Positions 50,442 to 58,841 of a DNA stretch of 64,000 nt are shown in pieces. Every line of letters begins with the position of its first letter. Position 1 is the stretch's first letter. The notes beneath the pieces were generated by a model. It was not told the origin of the DNA. It was given only the letters and a program-made list of their open reading frames with translations, and searched no databases. This DNA is from Rossellomorea marisflavi (GTDB lineage Bacteria > Bacillota > Bacilli > Bacillales > Bacillaceae_B). Location: NCBI RefSeq assembly GCF_022170785.1, contig NZ_CP081870.1, positions 732,001 to 796,000 of the forward strand, in the 5' to 3' direction. The position numbers and the translations under genes were made by a program.

Positions 50442-50987
50442 ATGGAACAAGATGAACTAGCAAAGAAGATCACCCAGCTCAGAAAAGAAGCGGGCAGGAC
50501 GCAAACCCAGCTCGCTCAGGACGCCGGGCTCACGACATCCATGCTCAATCAGATTGAAAAGGGGAAGGCAACGCCGTCCATCCAGTCGCTGAAGTCCATC
50601 GCTAAAGCCCTTGATACCCCGGTGTTCACCTTCCTCATGGAGCAACATGATGCAAGCGAGCTGATTGTAAGGAAAGAAGAACGGAAGCAGATGATGATCG
50701 ACGGGATCCACTACGAACTGGTGTCGCCGGACTTCACCAGCACATTGGTCACGGCCATCATGAGGCTATCCGCAGGGGCAGCATCTTCTGACTCCCCTCT
50801 TTCCCATAGGGGGGAAGAAGTGGCGTTTGTCATGCAGGGACCGATCGAGCTGACGCTGGAAGGAACCACCCATATCCTTCAGGCAGGGGACAGCGTGAAG
50901 ATCCCTCCTTTTGCCGAGCATATGTACCGAAATCATTCTCAAGCAGAAGTGAGTATCCTTTTTTCTGTCACGCCTCCAGCGTTTTAA
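50442..50987 (+). CDS. XRE-cupin transcriptional regulator
   Basis: The 181-aa protein has an N-terminal XRE helix-turn-helix (KITQLRKEAGRTQTQLAQDA, GLTTSMLNQIEKGKATPSIQ) and a C-terminal cupin (HRGEEVAFVMQGPIELTLEG, LQAGDSVKIPPFAEHMYRNH). Such proteins (SinR-like or PuuR-like) sense a small molecule in the cupin. It probably represses itself and the divergent exporter gene through the two palindromes. Confidence 0.9.
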   Translation: MEQDELAKKITQLRKEAGRTQTQLAQDAGLTTSMLNQIEKGKATPSIQSLKSIAKALDTPVFTFLMEQHDASELIVRKEERKQMMIDGIHYELVSPDFTSTLVTAIMRLSAGAASSDSPLSHRGEEVAFVMQGPIELTLEGTTHILQAGDSVKIPPFAEHMYRNHSQAEVSILFSVTPPAF

Positions 50988-51059
50988 CAGTTATATCTTC
51001 CCTCCATTATGGAAAGACCTAGTAAAGGACTATCTAACGAATGGAATGGAGTGTTTGAC

Positions 51060-52193
51060 ATGAAAGCTGTTACGTATCAAGGGAAGAAGTCGGTCGCAGT
51101 CAAAAACGTGGAGGATCCAAGAATTCAGGATTCCGAGGATGTCATTGTCAAGATCACCTCTACTGCAATCTGTGGATCAGATCTCCATTTATACCAGGGA
51201 AACTTCCCGCTTCCAATTGGATATGTTATCGGGCATGAGCCGATGGGGATCATCGAGGAAGTCGGCGCCGAGGTGACAAAATTCAAAAAAGGGGATAGAG
51301 TCATTGTTCCATTTACGGTTGCTTGCGGTCATTGCCCTTACTGTGATCAACACTTGGAAAGCCAGTGCGATCACTCCAATCCGCATTATGATTCCGGTGG
51401 ACTTCTTGGCTACTCGGAGAAATATGGAAATTACCCAGGTGGCCAAGCAGAGTATCTTCGTGTCCCGTTCGGAAACTATACACCGTTCAAAGTACCTGAA
51501 TCTTGTGAGCTTGAGGATGAAGAGATTCTTTTACTTTCAGACGTACTGCCGACAGCATACTGGAGCGTGGAGCATGCCGGAGTAAAGGCGGGAGACACGG
51601 TCATCGTCCTCGGATGCGGTCCCGTTGGATTGATGGCGCAACAGTTTGCTTGGAAGAAAGGGGCTGAACGGGTCATTGCGGTCGATTACTTCGACTACCG
51701 TTTGAATCATTCCCGTAAGATGAACAGGACGGAAACATTTGACTTCACCCAGTATGATGATATGGGCGAGACGTTGAAAGAATTGACCAAAGGCGGTGCC
51801 GACGTCGTCATCGACTGTGTCGGAATGGATGGGAAGAAGTCACCACTTGAGTTTATGGAGCAAAAGCTAAAGCTTCAAGGAGGGACGCTCGGTCCGATTC
51901 AGATTGCAACGAAAGCTGTTCGGAAATGTGGCACAGTCCAATTCACCGGAGTATATGGAGGTCTCTACAATATGTTTCCTCTTGGAGCATTCTTTGCTCG
52001 GAATGTCACGTTGAAAATGGGACAGGCACCTGCCCGTGCGTACATGGAACCTCTTTATGATGAAATCGTCAAAGGAAATATCGATTCAACCTCCATCATT
52101 ACTCATAGGATGAATCTTGAGGATGCGGCAAAAGGGTATGACTTGTTTAATAACAAAGAAGATAACTGTATAAAGGTGATATTGAAGCCATAA
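51060..52193 (+). CDS. Zinc-dependent alcohol dehydrogenase (formaldehyde-dehydrogenase-like)
   Basis: The 377-aa protein starts at ATG 51060 (TGGAG upstream) with MKAVTYQGKKSVAVKNVEDP. It has the catalytic zinc ligands in TAICGSDLHLY and GHEPMG, structural Cys in ACGHCPYCDQHLESQC and NAD loop LGCGPVGLMAQQF. The insert TKAVRKCGTVQFTGVYGGLY and the length match glutathione-independent formaldehyde-dehydrogenase-like members often found in Bacillus. It is monocistronic. Confidence 0.9.
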   Translation: MKAVTYQGKKSVAVKNVEDPRIQDSEDVIVKITSTAICGSDLHLYQGNFPLPIGYVIGHEPMGIIEEVGAEVTKFKKGDRVIVPFTVACGHCPYCDQHLESQCDHSNPHYDSGGLLGYSEKYGNYPGGQAEYLRVPFGNYTPFKVPESCELEDEEILLLSDVLPTAYWSVEHAGVKAGDTVIVLGCGPVGLMAQQFAWKKGAERVIAVDYFDYRLNHSRKMNRTETFDFTQYDDMGETLKELTKGGADVVIDCVGMDGKKSPLEFMEQKLKLQGGTLGPIQIATKAVRKCGTVQFTGVYGGLYNMFPLGAFFARNVTLKMGQAPARAYMEPLYDEIVKGNIDSTSIITHRMNLEDAAKGYDLFNNKEDNCIKVILKP

Positions 52194-52198
52194 TGAGA

Positions 52199-52225
52199 GG
52201 ATCCCCAAATGCGGGGATCCTTTTA
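52199..52225 (+). terminator. Rho-independent terminator
   Basis: The stem GGATCCCC / GGGGATCC with a 6-nt loop is followed by TTTTAA. Confidence 0.85.
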
Positions 52226-52226
52226 A

Positions 52227-52602
52227 ATTCATTTACATCAAAAAGTAGTTGATTTGGTATAGTTGGAATACAAAAAGTACACGTGCACAATAGGGTAATT
52301 GTGGGTCTGGTTTATGAAGTGATTGTGAAGATGTTAGGATCATGGGCTGCCCATGAATGAAAGGTGTTCAATTATAAAAGAACATATCATATATATGGGT
52401 GGGTACCAAATACATATGTAGGTCTGTATGTGTTAAGTAATTCAAGTTTAAGCCTCATAGAAATCGGTGAAGAATGAATGGTAAATCGATGTGCGAAGGT
52501 CTTCCGTGAATAGTTAGTTTAATGGTAAAATTTGAAACTTTTCTGCAACAAAGTCGTATGTATAGGAAGGATGGAATCCAATCGACAAAGGAGGCAACTG
52601 AT
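52227..52602. other. Intergenic region with a perfect palindrome
   Basis: These 376 bp have no gene that I can support. At 52340-52356 lies the perfect palindrome TCATGGGC-T-GCCCATGA (17 bp), whose function is unknown. It could be an operator for the small membrane gene at 52603, but it lies far upstream. Confidence 0.4.
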
Positions 52603-52776
52603 GTGTGGTGGTTTGTCATACTGATTGTAGGGATTTTACTGTTTGCGTTATTCATCGACCGGAGACGAAAGAAAAGAAATAATCATCCCCATAGACCAAC
52701 CGACCCGAATGCAAAGCCGGGCGACAGTTCGAATTATATGATGGGGGACAATCGTCATACTGGAAGTGGTCAGTAG
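52603..52776 (+). CDS. Small single-span membrane protein
   Basis: This 57-aa protein starts at GTG 52603 with AAGGAGG 8 bp upstream. It has a hydrophobic helix (WWFVILIVGILLFALFI), the basic stop-transfer DRRRKKRNNH and a polar tail with DPNAKPGDSSNYMMGDNRH. It is clearly a paralogue of the 54-aa protein at 11761-11925. Function unknown. Confidence 0.65.
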   Translation: MWWFVILIVGILLFALFIDRRRKKRNNHPHRPTDPNAKPGDSSNYMMGDNRHTGSGQ

Positions 52777-52846
52777 GGTGTTGGGGAAAACATAAGGATG
52801 AGACTTGTCTAATAAAAAGGATACAGGTGTTATAAAGTCATTACAG

Positions 52847-52878
52847 AAAGGATCTCCATTTAGGAGGATCCTTTTTAA
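52847..52878 (+). terminator. Rho-independent terminator
   Basis: The stem AAAGGATCTCC / GGAGGATCCTTT with one bulge and a 5-nt loop is followed by TTAATTTTTC. The rest of 52879-53084 shows no gene. Confidence 0.8.
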
Positions 52879-53084
52879 TTTTTCTTTTCCATTACCCTGT
52901 TAACTTCATTGAAATGAATACTGGGTAAAGAGCAACATAATGTATGAACGTATTTCCCGCAATGGCACCCTGCATGATTTAGATCGGTTCAAACTGTTTT
53001 CACCATGAGTGCAACGTACGTTCATCCCAGGCCCATTTTACCGTATGGAATCGCTAATAGATGGTCAGTATGAATGGTAATAAA

Positions 53085-53900
53085 CTAACGAATAGGTTTT
53101 ACTTTCACACTAATTTTTGTCGTGTAATCTTTTTCTTCCTTTGCAGATAGTGAGTGTAGTAAATATTCCTCGTATAGATCCCCGTCAAGTGCCCATCCTT
53201 CCTCTTGTAAATAGGTAAGCAATTGATGGAGGACTTCAGGTATTTCTTCATAGCCTACTTTTTGATAGATGATGGCATACAGTCCTGCTGGTTTGGTTTG
53301 AGCTGATGGTCCATCCAGACGGCAAAAGAGGCGAGTGACATGTTCGGAGCCTTTGTGTAAAAAAGCGTCTTTTTCATAAACGACCCCATTGGCAGCCAAA
53401 CCTTTTACTCCGAGCTGCTTGATAAATTGCATGGAATACTCGTATAGTGCTTCCATTGAATCTGACCAGTCGATCTTCTCCATACTATGGACAACAAGCT
53501 CAGCAGGTAATTGCTTGATCATAACTTCCCCATATGAAACCTGCTCCATTTCTTTTGTCAGCGCAACCGTACGATCAAGGAAAAACTGAATATCCTGCAA
53601 CTTTTGTATTTCCTTTGCTACTTTTTCCTGCTGTTCCATCGCTAACTGTTGCAATGAAGACGCGTTAGGTTCATCAAAATAGGATTTCAGCTTTTTAATT
53701 GGAAGCTCTACTGTTCGGAGTGATTGAATGGCCATAAAATGGTCGAATTGCTCAAATGTATAATAACGATAGCCATTATCGTGAATACCGGCTGGTTTAA
53801 ATAAGTCAATTTTATCGTAATAAAGCAATGTATCTTTGTTGACCTCAAGTAATTTGGCAAATTCGCCTGTGGAGAATGTTTTATTGTTCTTTTTTTTCAT
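53085..53900 (-). CDS. MerR-family regulator with GyrI-like effector domain
   Basis: The 271-aa protein has the MerR helix-turn-helix (FSTGEFAKLLEVNKDTLLYY, GYRYYTFEQFDHFMAIQSLR), a long coiled coil (EQQEKVAKEIQKLQDIQFFL) and a C-terminal GyrI/BmrR-type ligand-binding domain (about 130-271; VVYEKDAFLHKGSEHVTRLF, GLYAIIYQKVGYEEIPEVLH). BmrR/BltR-like proteins activate drug or lipid-stress genes. It is divergent from pssA, so it might respond to membrane stress. Confidence 0.88.
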   Translation of the reverse strand: MKKKNNKTFSTGEFAKLLEVNKDTLLYYDKIDLFKPAGIHDNGYRYYTFEQFDHFMAIQSLRTVELPIKKLKSYFDEPNASSLQQLAMEQQEKVAKEIQKLQDIQFFLDRTVALTKEMEQVSYGEVMIKQLPAELVVHSMEKIDWSDSMEALYEYSMQFIKQLGVKGLAANGVVYEKDAFLHKGSEHVTRLFCRLDGPSAQTKPAGLYAIIYQKVGYEEIPEVLHQLLTYLQEEGWALDGDLYEEYLLHSLSAKEEKDYTTKISVKVKPIR

Positions 53901-54038
53901 TTAATTCGCCTTCCCTCTTTACCCTGGAGTTACTCCATACCTTACACTGTTTACTGTGAACTTATCAAGAAAAGAAACAGGAGACAAGTTTTAGTGAGGG
54001 CTTGACATGTCTTCATGAGAGAGGGGAGGAGTATTATC

Positions 54039-54578
54039 ATGCCGCAGCAGCTATTTCCAACGGTTCTGACACTTTGTAACTTTACTTGTGGCGTTTCCGC
54101 AATCTTATTCGTTTTTGAACAGAAAGTTGGTATGTCCATACTTTATATAAGTTTAGGTTTAGTATTCGATTCATTGGATGGATGGGCAGCACGGGAATTG
54201 AATGCCGTTTCAACATTTGGGAAAGAGCTGGATTCACTTTCAGATATTGTGACATTCGGTCTAGCGCCTTCAATCGTAGCGTATCAGCTTGTATTATCAG
54301 GGCTTGGGAAAGTAGGTTTAGGGATCGTGTTGTTTTTTACCATTGGCTCTGTCCTTCGTTTAGCACGTTTCAATACGATGCAAAGCGATTTACCAGTTTT
54401 TGTTGGTCTGCCTGTTCCAGGTGCAGCTATTGGGTTACTTGTCAGTGTGTTGTTCATGCCGCCATGGCTGGTAGCAATCAGCACTTGCTTCCTTGCTTGG
54501 CTCATGGTAAGCCACGTGAGATTCCCTCATTTTAAAAAAATGAAAGTGGACGAGGAAAAGGCAAATGGCTTTCATTGA
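54039..54578 (+). CDS. pssA: CDP-diacylglycerol-serine O-phosphatidyltransferase PssA
   Basis: The 179-aa protein starts at ATG 54039 (GGGGAGGAG upstream). The CDP-alcohol phosphotransferase signature DG-x2-AR-x8-G-x3-D-x3-D is complete: DSLDGWAARELNAVSTFGKE followed by LDSLSD. Five to six spans follow. It makes phosphatidylserine from CDP-diacylglycerol and serine in the membrane. It overlaps the DedA gene by 14 bp, matching the pssA-ybfM order of Bacillus subtilis. Confidence 0.92.
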   Translation: MPQQLFPTVLTLCNFTCGVSAILFVFEQKVGMSILYISLGLVFDSLDGWAARELNAVSTFGKELDSLSDIVTFGLAPSIVAYQLVLSGLGKVGLGIVLFFTIGSVLRLARFNTMQSDLPVFVGLPVPGAAIGLLVSVLFMPPWLVAISTCFLAWLMVSHVRFPHFKKMKVDEEKANGFH

Positions 54579-55038
54579 GCAGTTAATTGAAAACTATGGA
54601 TATATAGCTATCTTCACTGTACTTGCACTTGGATTATTCAGTCTTCCTGTCCCGGATGAAGTAATGGTCCTACTGGTTGGGTATCTCACAAAGACCGGCT
54701 TACTGCACTACAGTTTTTCCTTTATCGCTGTGTTCTTAGGATCCCTTATTGGTATGCTTGTAAGCTACGGACTTGGAAAAAGAGTAGGACGCCCATTCCT
54801 GGATTGGCTGGGGAAATGGGTGAAGTCATCTGGGAAATGGAGTGAAAAAGCTGAGGGATGGATTGGGAAGTATGGTACCCCCGCCATTATTGTGAGTTAC
54901 TTCATTCCAGGAATGCGCCATTTTGCCGGCTATTTCTGCGGGATGTCACATATGTCCCTCAAGACCTATACGCTCTTTGCAGGGGCAAGTGCCTTATTGT
55001 GGAGCCTGCTGTTTTTATCAGTTGGACGGATATTTTAA
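54565..55038 (+). CDS. ybfM: DedA-family membrane protein YbfM-like
   Basis: The 157-aa protein has the DedA motifs GLFSLPVPDEVMVLLVGYL (E/PxPDE start), FLGSLIGMLVSYGLGKRVGR and IIVSYFIPGMRHFAGYFCGM (F/SRxxPGxR-like). DedA proteins are phospholipid flippase-type transporters; in Bacillus subtilis this position is occupied by ybfM, followed by psd. Here psd is missing and a GNAT gene follows. Confidence 0.9.
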   Translation: MAFIEQLIENYGYIAIFTVLALGLFSLPVPDEVMVLLVGYLTKTGLLHYSFSFIAVFLGSLIGMLVSYGLGKRVGRPFLDWLGKWVKSSGKWSEKAEGWIGKYGTPAIIVSYFIPGMRHFAGYFCGMSHMSLKTYTLFAGASALLWSLLFLSVGRIF

Positions 55039-55067
55039 TTGACAATAGATGGAAAGGATTGGTTAAA

Positions 55068-55604
55068 TTGAAACAAGATGAGAACATTATACTGGCCCCT
55101 GTTCCACAGGAAGAGCTACTTCAAATAAAAGAAGAAATACAGGAAGCGTTTATGAAAGGCTTGCAGGAAAATAGTAAAGAAGCAGACAAGCTGACTAAGC
55201 CCATTCCCTCTGAGGCAGACTTTGAGCACTCTCTCTATTCAAAATCGGCAGTGACTCGTCAATTTCTTTTAAACGGGGAACGAATTGGTGGTGTCGTATT
55301 ACAGATTGATGCGGATACTCATCGCATTGAAGTTGATTTCCTCTATACATTGGCCAGTACACATGGAAAAGGACTCGGAACGAAAGCGTGGAAAGCCGTC
55401 GAAGCAGCATTCCCTGAAACGAAAGTGTGGGAACTGCACACGCCATATTTCGAAAAGCGTAACATCCACTTTTACGTAAACAAATGTGGTTTTCAAATTG
55501 TAGAGTTTTATCACCGGGGCAATCCAGGGTCACATGTAGAACACGAAAAGCCTGAAACAGATGAAGAATATGAGTTTTTCCGCTTTGAAAAGGTCATGAA
55601 ATAA
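55068..55604 (+). CDS. GNAT acetyltransferase
   Basis: The 178-aa protein starts at TTG 55068 with AAAGGA about 10 bp upstream. The GNAT motifs are LYTLASTHGKGLGTKAWKAV and the end HTPYFEKRNIHFYVNKCGFQ, with an unusual N-terminal helix (QEELLQIKEEIQEAFMKGLQ). It lies 29 bp after the DedA gene on the same strand and may be co-transcribed. The substrate is unknown. Confidence 0.82.
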   Translation: MKQDENIILAPVPQEELLQIKEEIQEAFMKGLQENSKEADKLTKPIPSEADFEHSLYSKSAVTRQFLLNGERIGGVVLQIDADTHRIEVDFLYTLASTHGKGLGTKAWKAVEAAFPETKVWELHTPYFEKRNIHFYVNKCGFQIVEFYHRGNPGSHVEHEKPETDEEYEFFRFEKVMK

Positions 55605-55659
55605 AGACCGGATCAAAGACGCTGACTAAATTCAGTCAACACTGAGGGAGGCAGCCAAC

Positions 55660-55878
55660 ATGACAACCGTTACCTTCACTGCCAGCACGGCAGGAAAAGA
55701 AGCACGTATGGAGCAAACGTTCACCCTTGAGGAACTGAACATTGATGAAAGTGGAACCAGGAAAGAAATCGCAAATGCCATTCAAAATTGTTTTGAATCG
55801 TGGTTAAGGGACTCCGTTTCGTTTTCCATCGTAGTGGATGGGATGGACGTGGACGTAAGTGGCAATCAGACAGAATAG
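55660..55878 (+). CDS. Small soluble hypothetical protein
   Basis: The 72-aa acidic protein begins MTTVTFTASTAGKEARMEQT with GGGAGGC upstream and has an amphipathic helix (SGTRKEIANAIQNCFESWL) and a C-terminal strand pair. No family is recognised. It lies between the GNAT and Nudix genes. Confidence 0.6.
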   Translation: MTTVTFTASTAGKEARMEQTFTLEELNIDESGTRKEIANAIQNCFESWLRDSVSFSIVVDGMDVDVSGNQTE

Positions 55879-55899
55879 AAGAAACGGAGAGAAGACAGT

Positions 55900-56388
55900 A
55901 TGACAGTTCAGAAGTATCATAGGGCATTCGGAGTGTACGGAATTTATGCCAAGGACGGCAAACTCCTCGTCATCCTGAAGAACGGGGGACCCTATATTCA
56001 CCGTTTTGATCTGCCGGGCGGGAGTCTCGAAGACGGGGAGTCGCTAAATGAGGCAATGAAGAGGGAGTTCCTTTAGGAAACGGGCGTGGAAATTGAGATC
56101 GAGGAGATTATCGGCGTGACCGATTTCAAGCTTCCTTGGAAGTGGCGGGGATTCACGGATGTGCATCATATCACCGTCTACTATTCTGTCAGGAAAGTCG
56201 GCGGTGGAATTGTGGTACCGGAGCAATTCGAGGGACAGGATTCCCTGGGGGCTGTATGGGTGTCGGAAGACGAGGTGTCCATGGAGAATGCGTCTCCGCT
56301 CGTGCTGAAAGCATTTGAGTGGCTGCGGACCGGTGGGCTTGGCGAAGCCGTTGTGTACGATGAGTGGGAAGTACTATCGGGGAAATAG
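55900..56388 (+). pseudogene. Nudix hydrolase gene with a stop codon in the Nudix box
   Basis: From ATG 55900 (GGAGAG upstream) the protein reads GVYGIYAKDGKLLVILKNGG and LPGGSLEDGESLNEAMKREF L, then TAG at 56074-56076, then ETGVEIEIEEIIGVTDFKLP. Against the Nudix box G-x5-E-x7-R-E-U-x-E-E-x-G-U the stop replaces the first glutamate of the EE pair, a metal ligand; GAG to TAG is a single change. The downstream half is open to 56388, suggesting a recent loss or a sequencing error. Confidence 0.75.
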
Positions 56389-56412
56389 AGGAGCTGGAGA
56401 AAGGAAGGGGGA

Positions 56413-56742
56413 ATGCCAATGACTACATTTTAGCATTGCGGGTATGGTATCCACTGCTGTTTGTCCTGCTGGGAGTCATTGCCGGGCTGGTGATGAAGGT
56501 ATCCGTAGGCGGGCTGTCATGCTGATGGTCATGGGCTTTTTCCTTTCCAATCTGGCCATGTTCATCCTGCTATCGGGAGCAACGGAACACATATCGGTGC
56601 TGAGCGGGATATCCTTTTCAGAAGTGGTTTCCCAATTGCTCGTTCCTTCGATGTACGCCTGTATATCCTTCTCTTGCTGATTGGGTACCTGGTGACCGGT
56701 TTGGTGAAACGAGGCATGCGGAGCGGGGGTGCCGGACGGTAA
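56413..56742 (+). pseudogene. Membrane protein gene with multiple frameshifts
   Basis: After an ATG at 56413 with AAGGGGGA upstream, an early stop and two frame changes break the gene. The segments ALRVWYPLLFVLLGVIAGLV, MLMVMGFFLSNLAMFILLSG and RLYILLLLIGYLVTGLVKRG read in different frames but form three consecutive membrane spans, ending GGAGR with TAA at 56740-56742. Intact, it would be about 108 aa with three spans. The family is unknown. Confidence 0.6.
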
Positions 56743-56760
56743 GGTGAACAGCATCATAGT

Positions 56761-57067
56761 AAGAGCTGGGACAAAAGTGTAATAGAGATAGTAAAACCGG
56801 AATTCATTTGTTTACCACTTGGCAAATGAATTCCGGTTTTGATTTGTTTCATTACGATATCATTATTTCTAGCGGTTGATTGGAGTGCAAGACGAAGACT
56901 CCAGCGGGAAGAGTAGCTGATGTGAGACCCCGCAGGCTTGCCGAGGAGGCTCACGGGCTACCCGCGGAAAGCGTAGTCTTGCAAGGAAATCATGAGCGGT
57001 ATAAAGAATCTATACGGAACTTATTCGTGTTCAATAGTCGTTTTTTGATTTGTCCCAACTTCTTTTT
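56761..57067. repeat. Bacillaceae-type composite intergenic repeat
   Basis: The unit is framed by GCTGGGACAAAA (56765-56776) and its inverse ATTTGTCCCAACT (57048-57060). It holds a perfect 18-bp hairpin (56793-56810 / 56823-56840) and a long imperfect palindrome of about 100 bp (56884-56983) that starts TGCAAGACGAAGACTCC and ends GGAAAGCGTAGTCTTGCA. Sequences like this central palindrome are widespread between genes in Bacillus genomes. It carries no gene; whether it is mobile, transcribed or a chromosome-organising element is not known to me. Confidence 0.8.
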
Positions 57068-57078
57068 AAAAGAATCAA

Positions 57079-57948
57079 TCAATCCCAATGCTCGGCATGA
57101 TCCTCAATGAGAGAGATCATGGAATCGATAGCCGGGGAGATCCATTTGTCCTTATGATACGCGACGAATGTGGTGATTTGATACGCCGGATCTTCAATGA
57201 TGTTGCCTTTGAACGCGTGTTGATCAATTTCATTCTTCACAGTGAAATATGGGAGCATGGAGCTTCCGAGGCCGCTCATGACACAGCGCTTGATGGCTTC
57301 GATGTTTCCGAATTCCACGCTTCCCTGGATCTCCAGGCTTTGCTGATCGATGTACCTGTCGAACAGGCTCTTGTAGGCACATGTCTTTTCTGTATATAGG
57401 ACGGTCCGTGTCGGATCGGTATCTTGTTCGGTTGGCGGTGATATCAGTACCATCGGCTCGTGTTTGATCGGTTGGACGGTCAGCTCCTTCGGGGTCCACT
57501 CTTTCGTCTCGAGGATCAAGGCAAGGTCGATGGTGCCGTTCTGAAGCTCAGAGTGGAGATTGTGAAAGTCGATGGACGAGATCGACAGGTTCACGTTCGG
57601 GTATTTTCGTTTGTATTCGACGAGGATCTGTGGCAACCGGTAGCTCGTGAGGTGATCGAATGCCCCGATCCTGAGGTTGCCGCTCGGCTCATCATGATGG
57701 GTGGCCTTTTCCTTTACTTCTGTGTATAGGTCGATGATTTTGGTGGCGTAGGGGAAGAACTCTTTTCCGAAGGTGGTGAGGACCACTTTCTTCCCGAGTC
57801 GATCGAATAGGGGCTGGTTCAGTTCATCTTCCAGGTCCTTGATGTGATTGGTGACGGAGGACTGGGCATACCCCAGCTCGTCTGCCGCTTTTTTGAATCC
57901 GCCTTTTTCGACGATGGTCTTGAATGTGAGCAGATGTCGCAGTTCCAT
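57079..57948 (-). CDS. LysR-family transcriptional regulator
   Basis: The 289-aa protein begins MELRHLLTFKTIVEKGGFKK, the LysR winged helix, followed by a type-2 periplasmic-binding-like effector domain (LRIGAFDHLTSYRLPQILVE, FGNIEAIKRCVMSGLGSSML). It is divergent from the nitroreductase gene. A perfect 17-bp palindrome with a T-N11-A framework lies 16 bp upstream of its start, the likely recognition site. Confidence 0.92.
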   Translation of the reverse strand: MELRHLLTFKTIVEKGGFKKAADELGYAQSSVTNHIKDLEDELNQPLFDRLGKKVVLTTFGKEFFPYATKIIDLYTEVKEKATHHDEPSGNLRIGAFDHLTSYRLPQILVEYKRKYPNVNLSISSIDFHNLHSELQNGTIDLALILETKEWTPKELTVQPIKHEPMVLISPPTEQDTDPTRTVLYTEKTCAYKSLFDRYIDQQSLEIQGSVEFGNIEAIKRCVMSGLGSSMLPYFTVKNEIDQHAFKGNIIEDPAYQITTFVAYHKDKWISPAIDSMISLIEDHAEHWD

Positions 57949-57963
57949 AGTGATTCTCCTTAA

Positions 57964-57980
57964 GTTCAGTATTACTGAAC
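57964..57980. promoter_or_regulatory. LysR binding site
   Basis: GTTCAGT-ATT-ACTGAAC is a perfect 7+3+7 palindrome between the divergent LysR and nitroreductase genes. Confidence 0.75.
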
Positions 57981-58070
57981 GTTTCGTTCTGATATATCTA
58001 TTTTACTAAACGATAGATGTTCAATACAATAAAAAGAGTCAATCACATTCAAGAAAAGGTGGAATCAATC

Positions 58071-58742
58071 ATGAGCAACGAAAACACAAAACAAGCCGTC
58101 CTCGACGCATTTTCCTTCCGTCATGCAACAAAAGCATTCGACCCGGAGAAAAAGATCTCCGATGCCGATTTTTCATATATCCTTGAGACAGGAAGGCTGT
58201 CACCAAGCTCCGTGGGCTATGAGCCTTGGAAATTCGTGATCCTTCAAAATCCCGAGATCCGCGAGCAACTGCGCGAAGTAAGCTTCGGAGCACAAGGGCA
58301 GCTGCCGACTGCAAGTCATATGGTCATCATCCTTGCCCGCAAGAATGCGACTCCAGAATCAGACTATGCGCAACACCTGTTGAGAAACGTCAAGGAAGTA
58401 CCCGATCACATGATGGACGAGATGGTGGCGGCGTACAGAAGATTCCAAGACGAGGACATCAACATCTACGAAAGCGAACGGGCATTATTCGACTGGGCCA
58501 GCAAGCAAACCTACATCGCCCTCGGCAATATGATGACCTCAGCCGCCATGATCGGCATCGATTCATGTCCGATCGAAGGCTTTAACTATGATAAAGCCAC
58601 CGAGATCCTGGAACAAGCAGGTATCCTCGACAGCGAAAACTTCGGTATCTCCGTCATGGCGGCATTCGGCTACCGTGCAGAGGAGCCTCACCGTGGGAAA
58701 GTCAGACAGGCCATTGAAGACGTGGTGGAATGGGTGAACTAA
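58071..58742 (+). CDS. NAD(P)H-dependent nitroreductase-like flavoprotein
   Basis: The 223-aa protein starts at ATG 58071 (AAGGTGG upstream). FMN-binding residues of the nitroreductase fold are seen in [40 protein letters not shown] and [20 protein letters not shown]. This matches the YfkO/NfsB-like group that reduces nitroaromatics, quinones or azo compounds. Control by the divergent LysR protein is likely. Confidence 0.91.
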   Translation: MSNENTKQAVLDAFSFRHATKAFDPEKKISDADFSYILETGRLSPSSVGYEPWKFVILQNPEIREQLREVSFGAQGQLPTASHMVIILARKNATPESDYAQHLLRNVKEVPDHMMDEMVAAYRRFQDEDINIYESERALFDWASKQTYIALGNMMTSAAMIGIDSCPIEGFNYDKATEILEQAGILDSENFGISVMAAFGYRAEEPHRGKVRQAIEDVVEWVN

Positions 58743-58754
58743 ACGTTATGAAAA

Positions 58755-58777
58755 AGGCGCCAATGGCGTCTTTTTTT
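58755..58777 (+). terminator. Weak terminator
   Basis: A 6-bp stem GGCGCC / GGCGTC with a 3-nt loop is followed by seven Ts. Confidence 0.55.
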
Positions 58778-58841
58778 GCATCAATGGTTATACAAAAAAT
58801 GGTATAGTTAGATAAAACCCTACATACTGGAGGCCACGCCC

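Noticed and set aside
56074..56076. Selenocysteine or pyrrolysine at the Nudix TAG
   Set aside because: The position is a conserved glutamate and GAG-to-TAG explains it; there is no recoding machinery in view.
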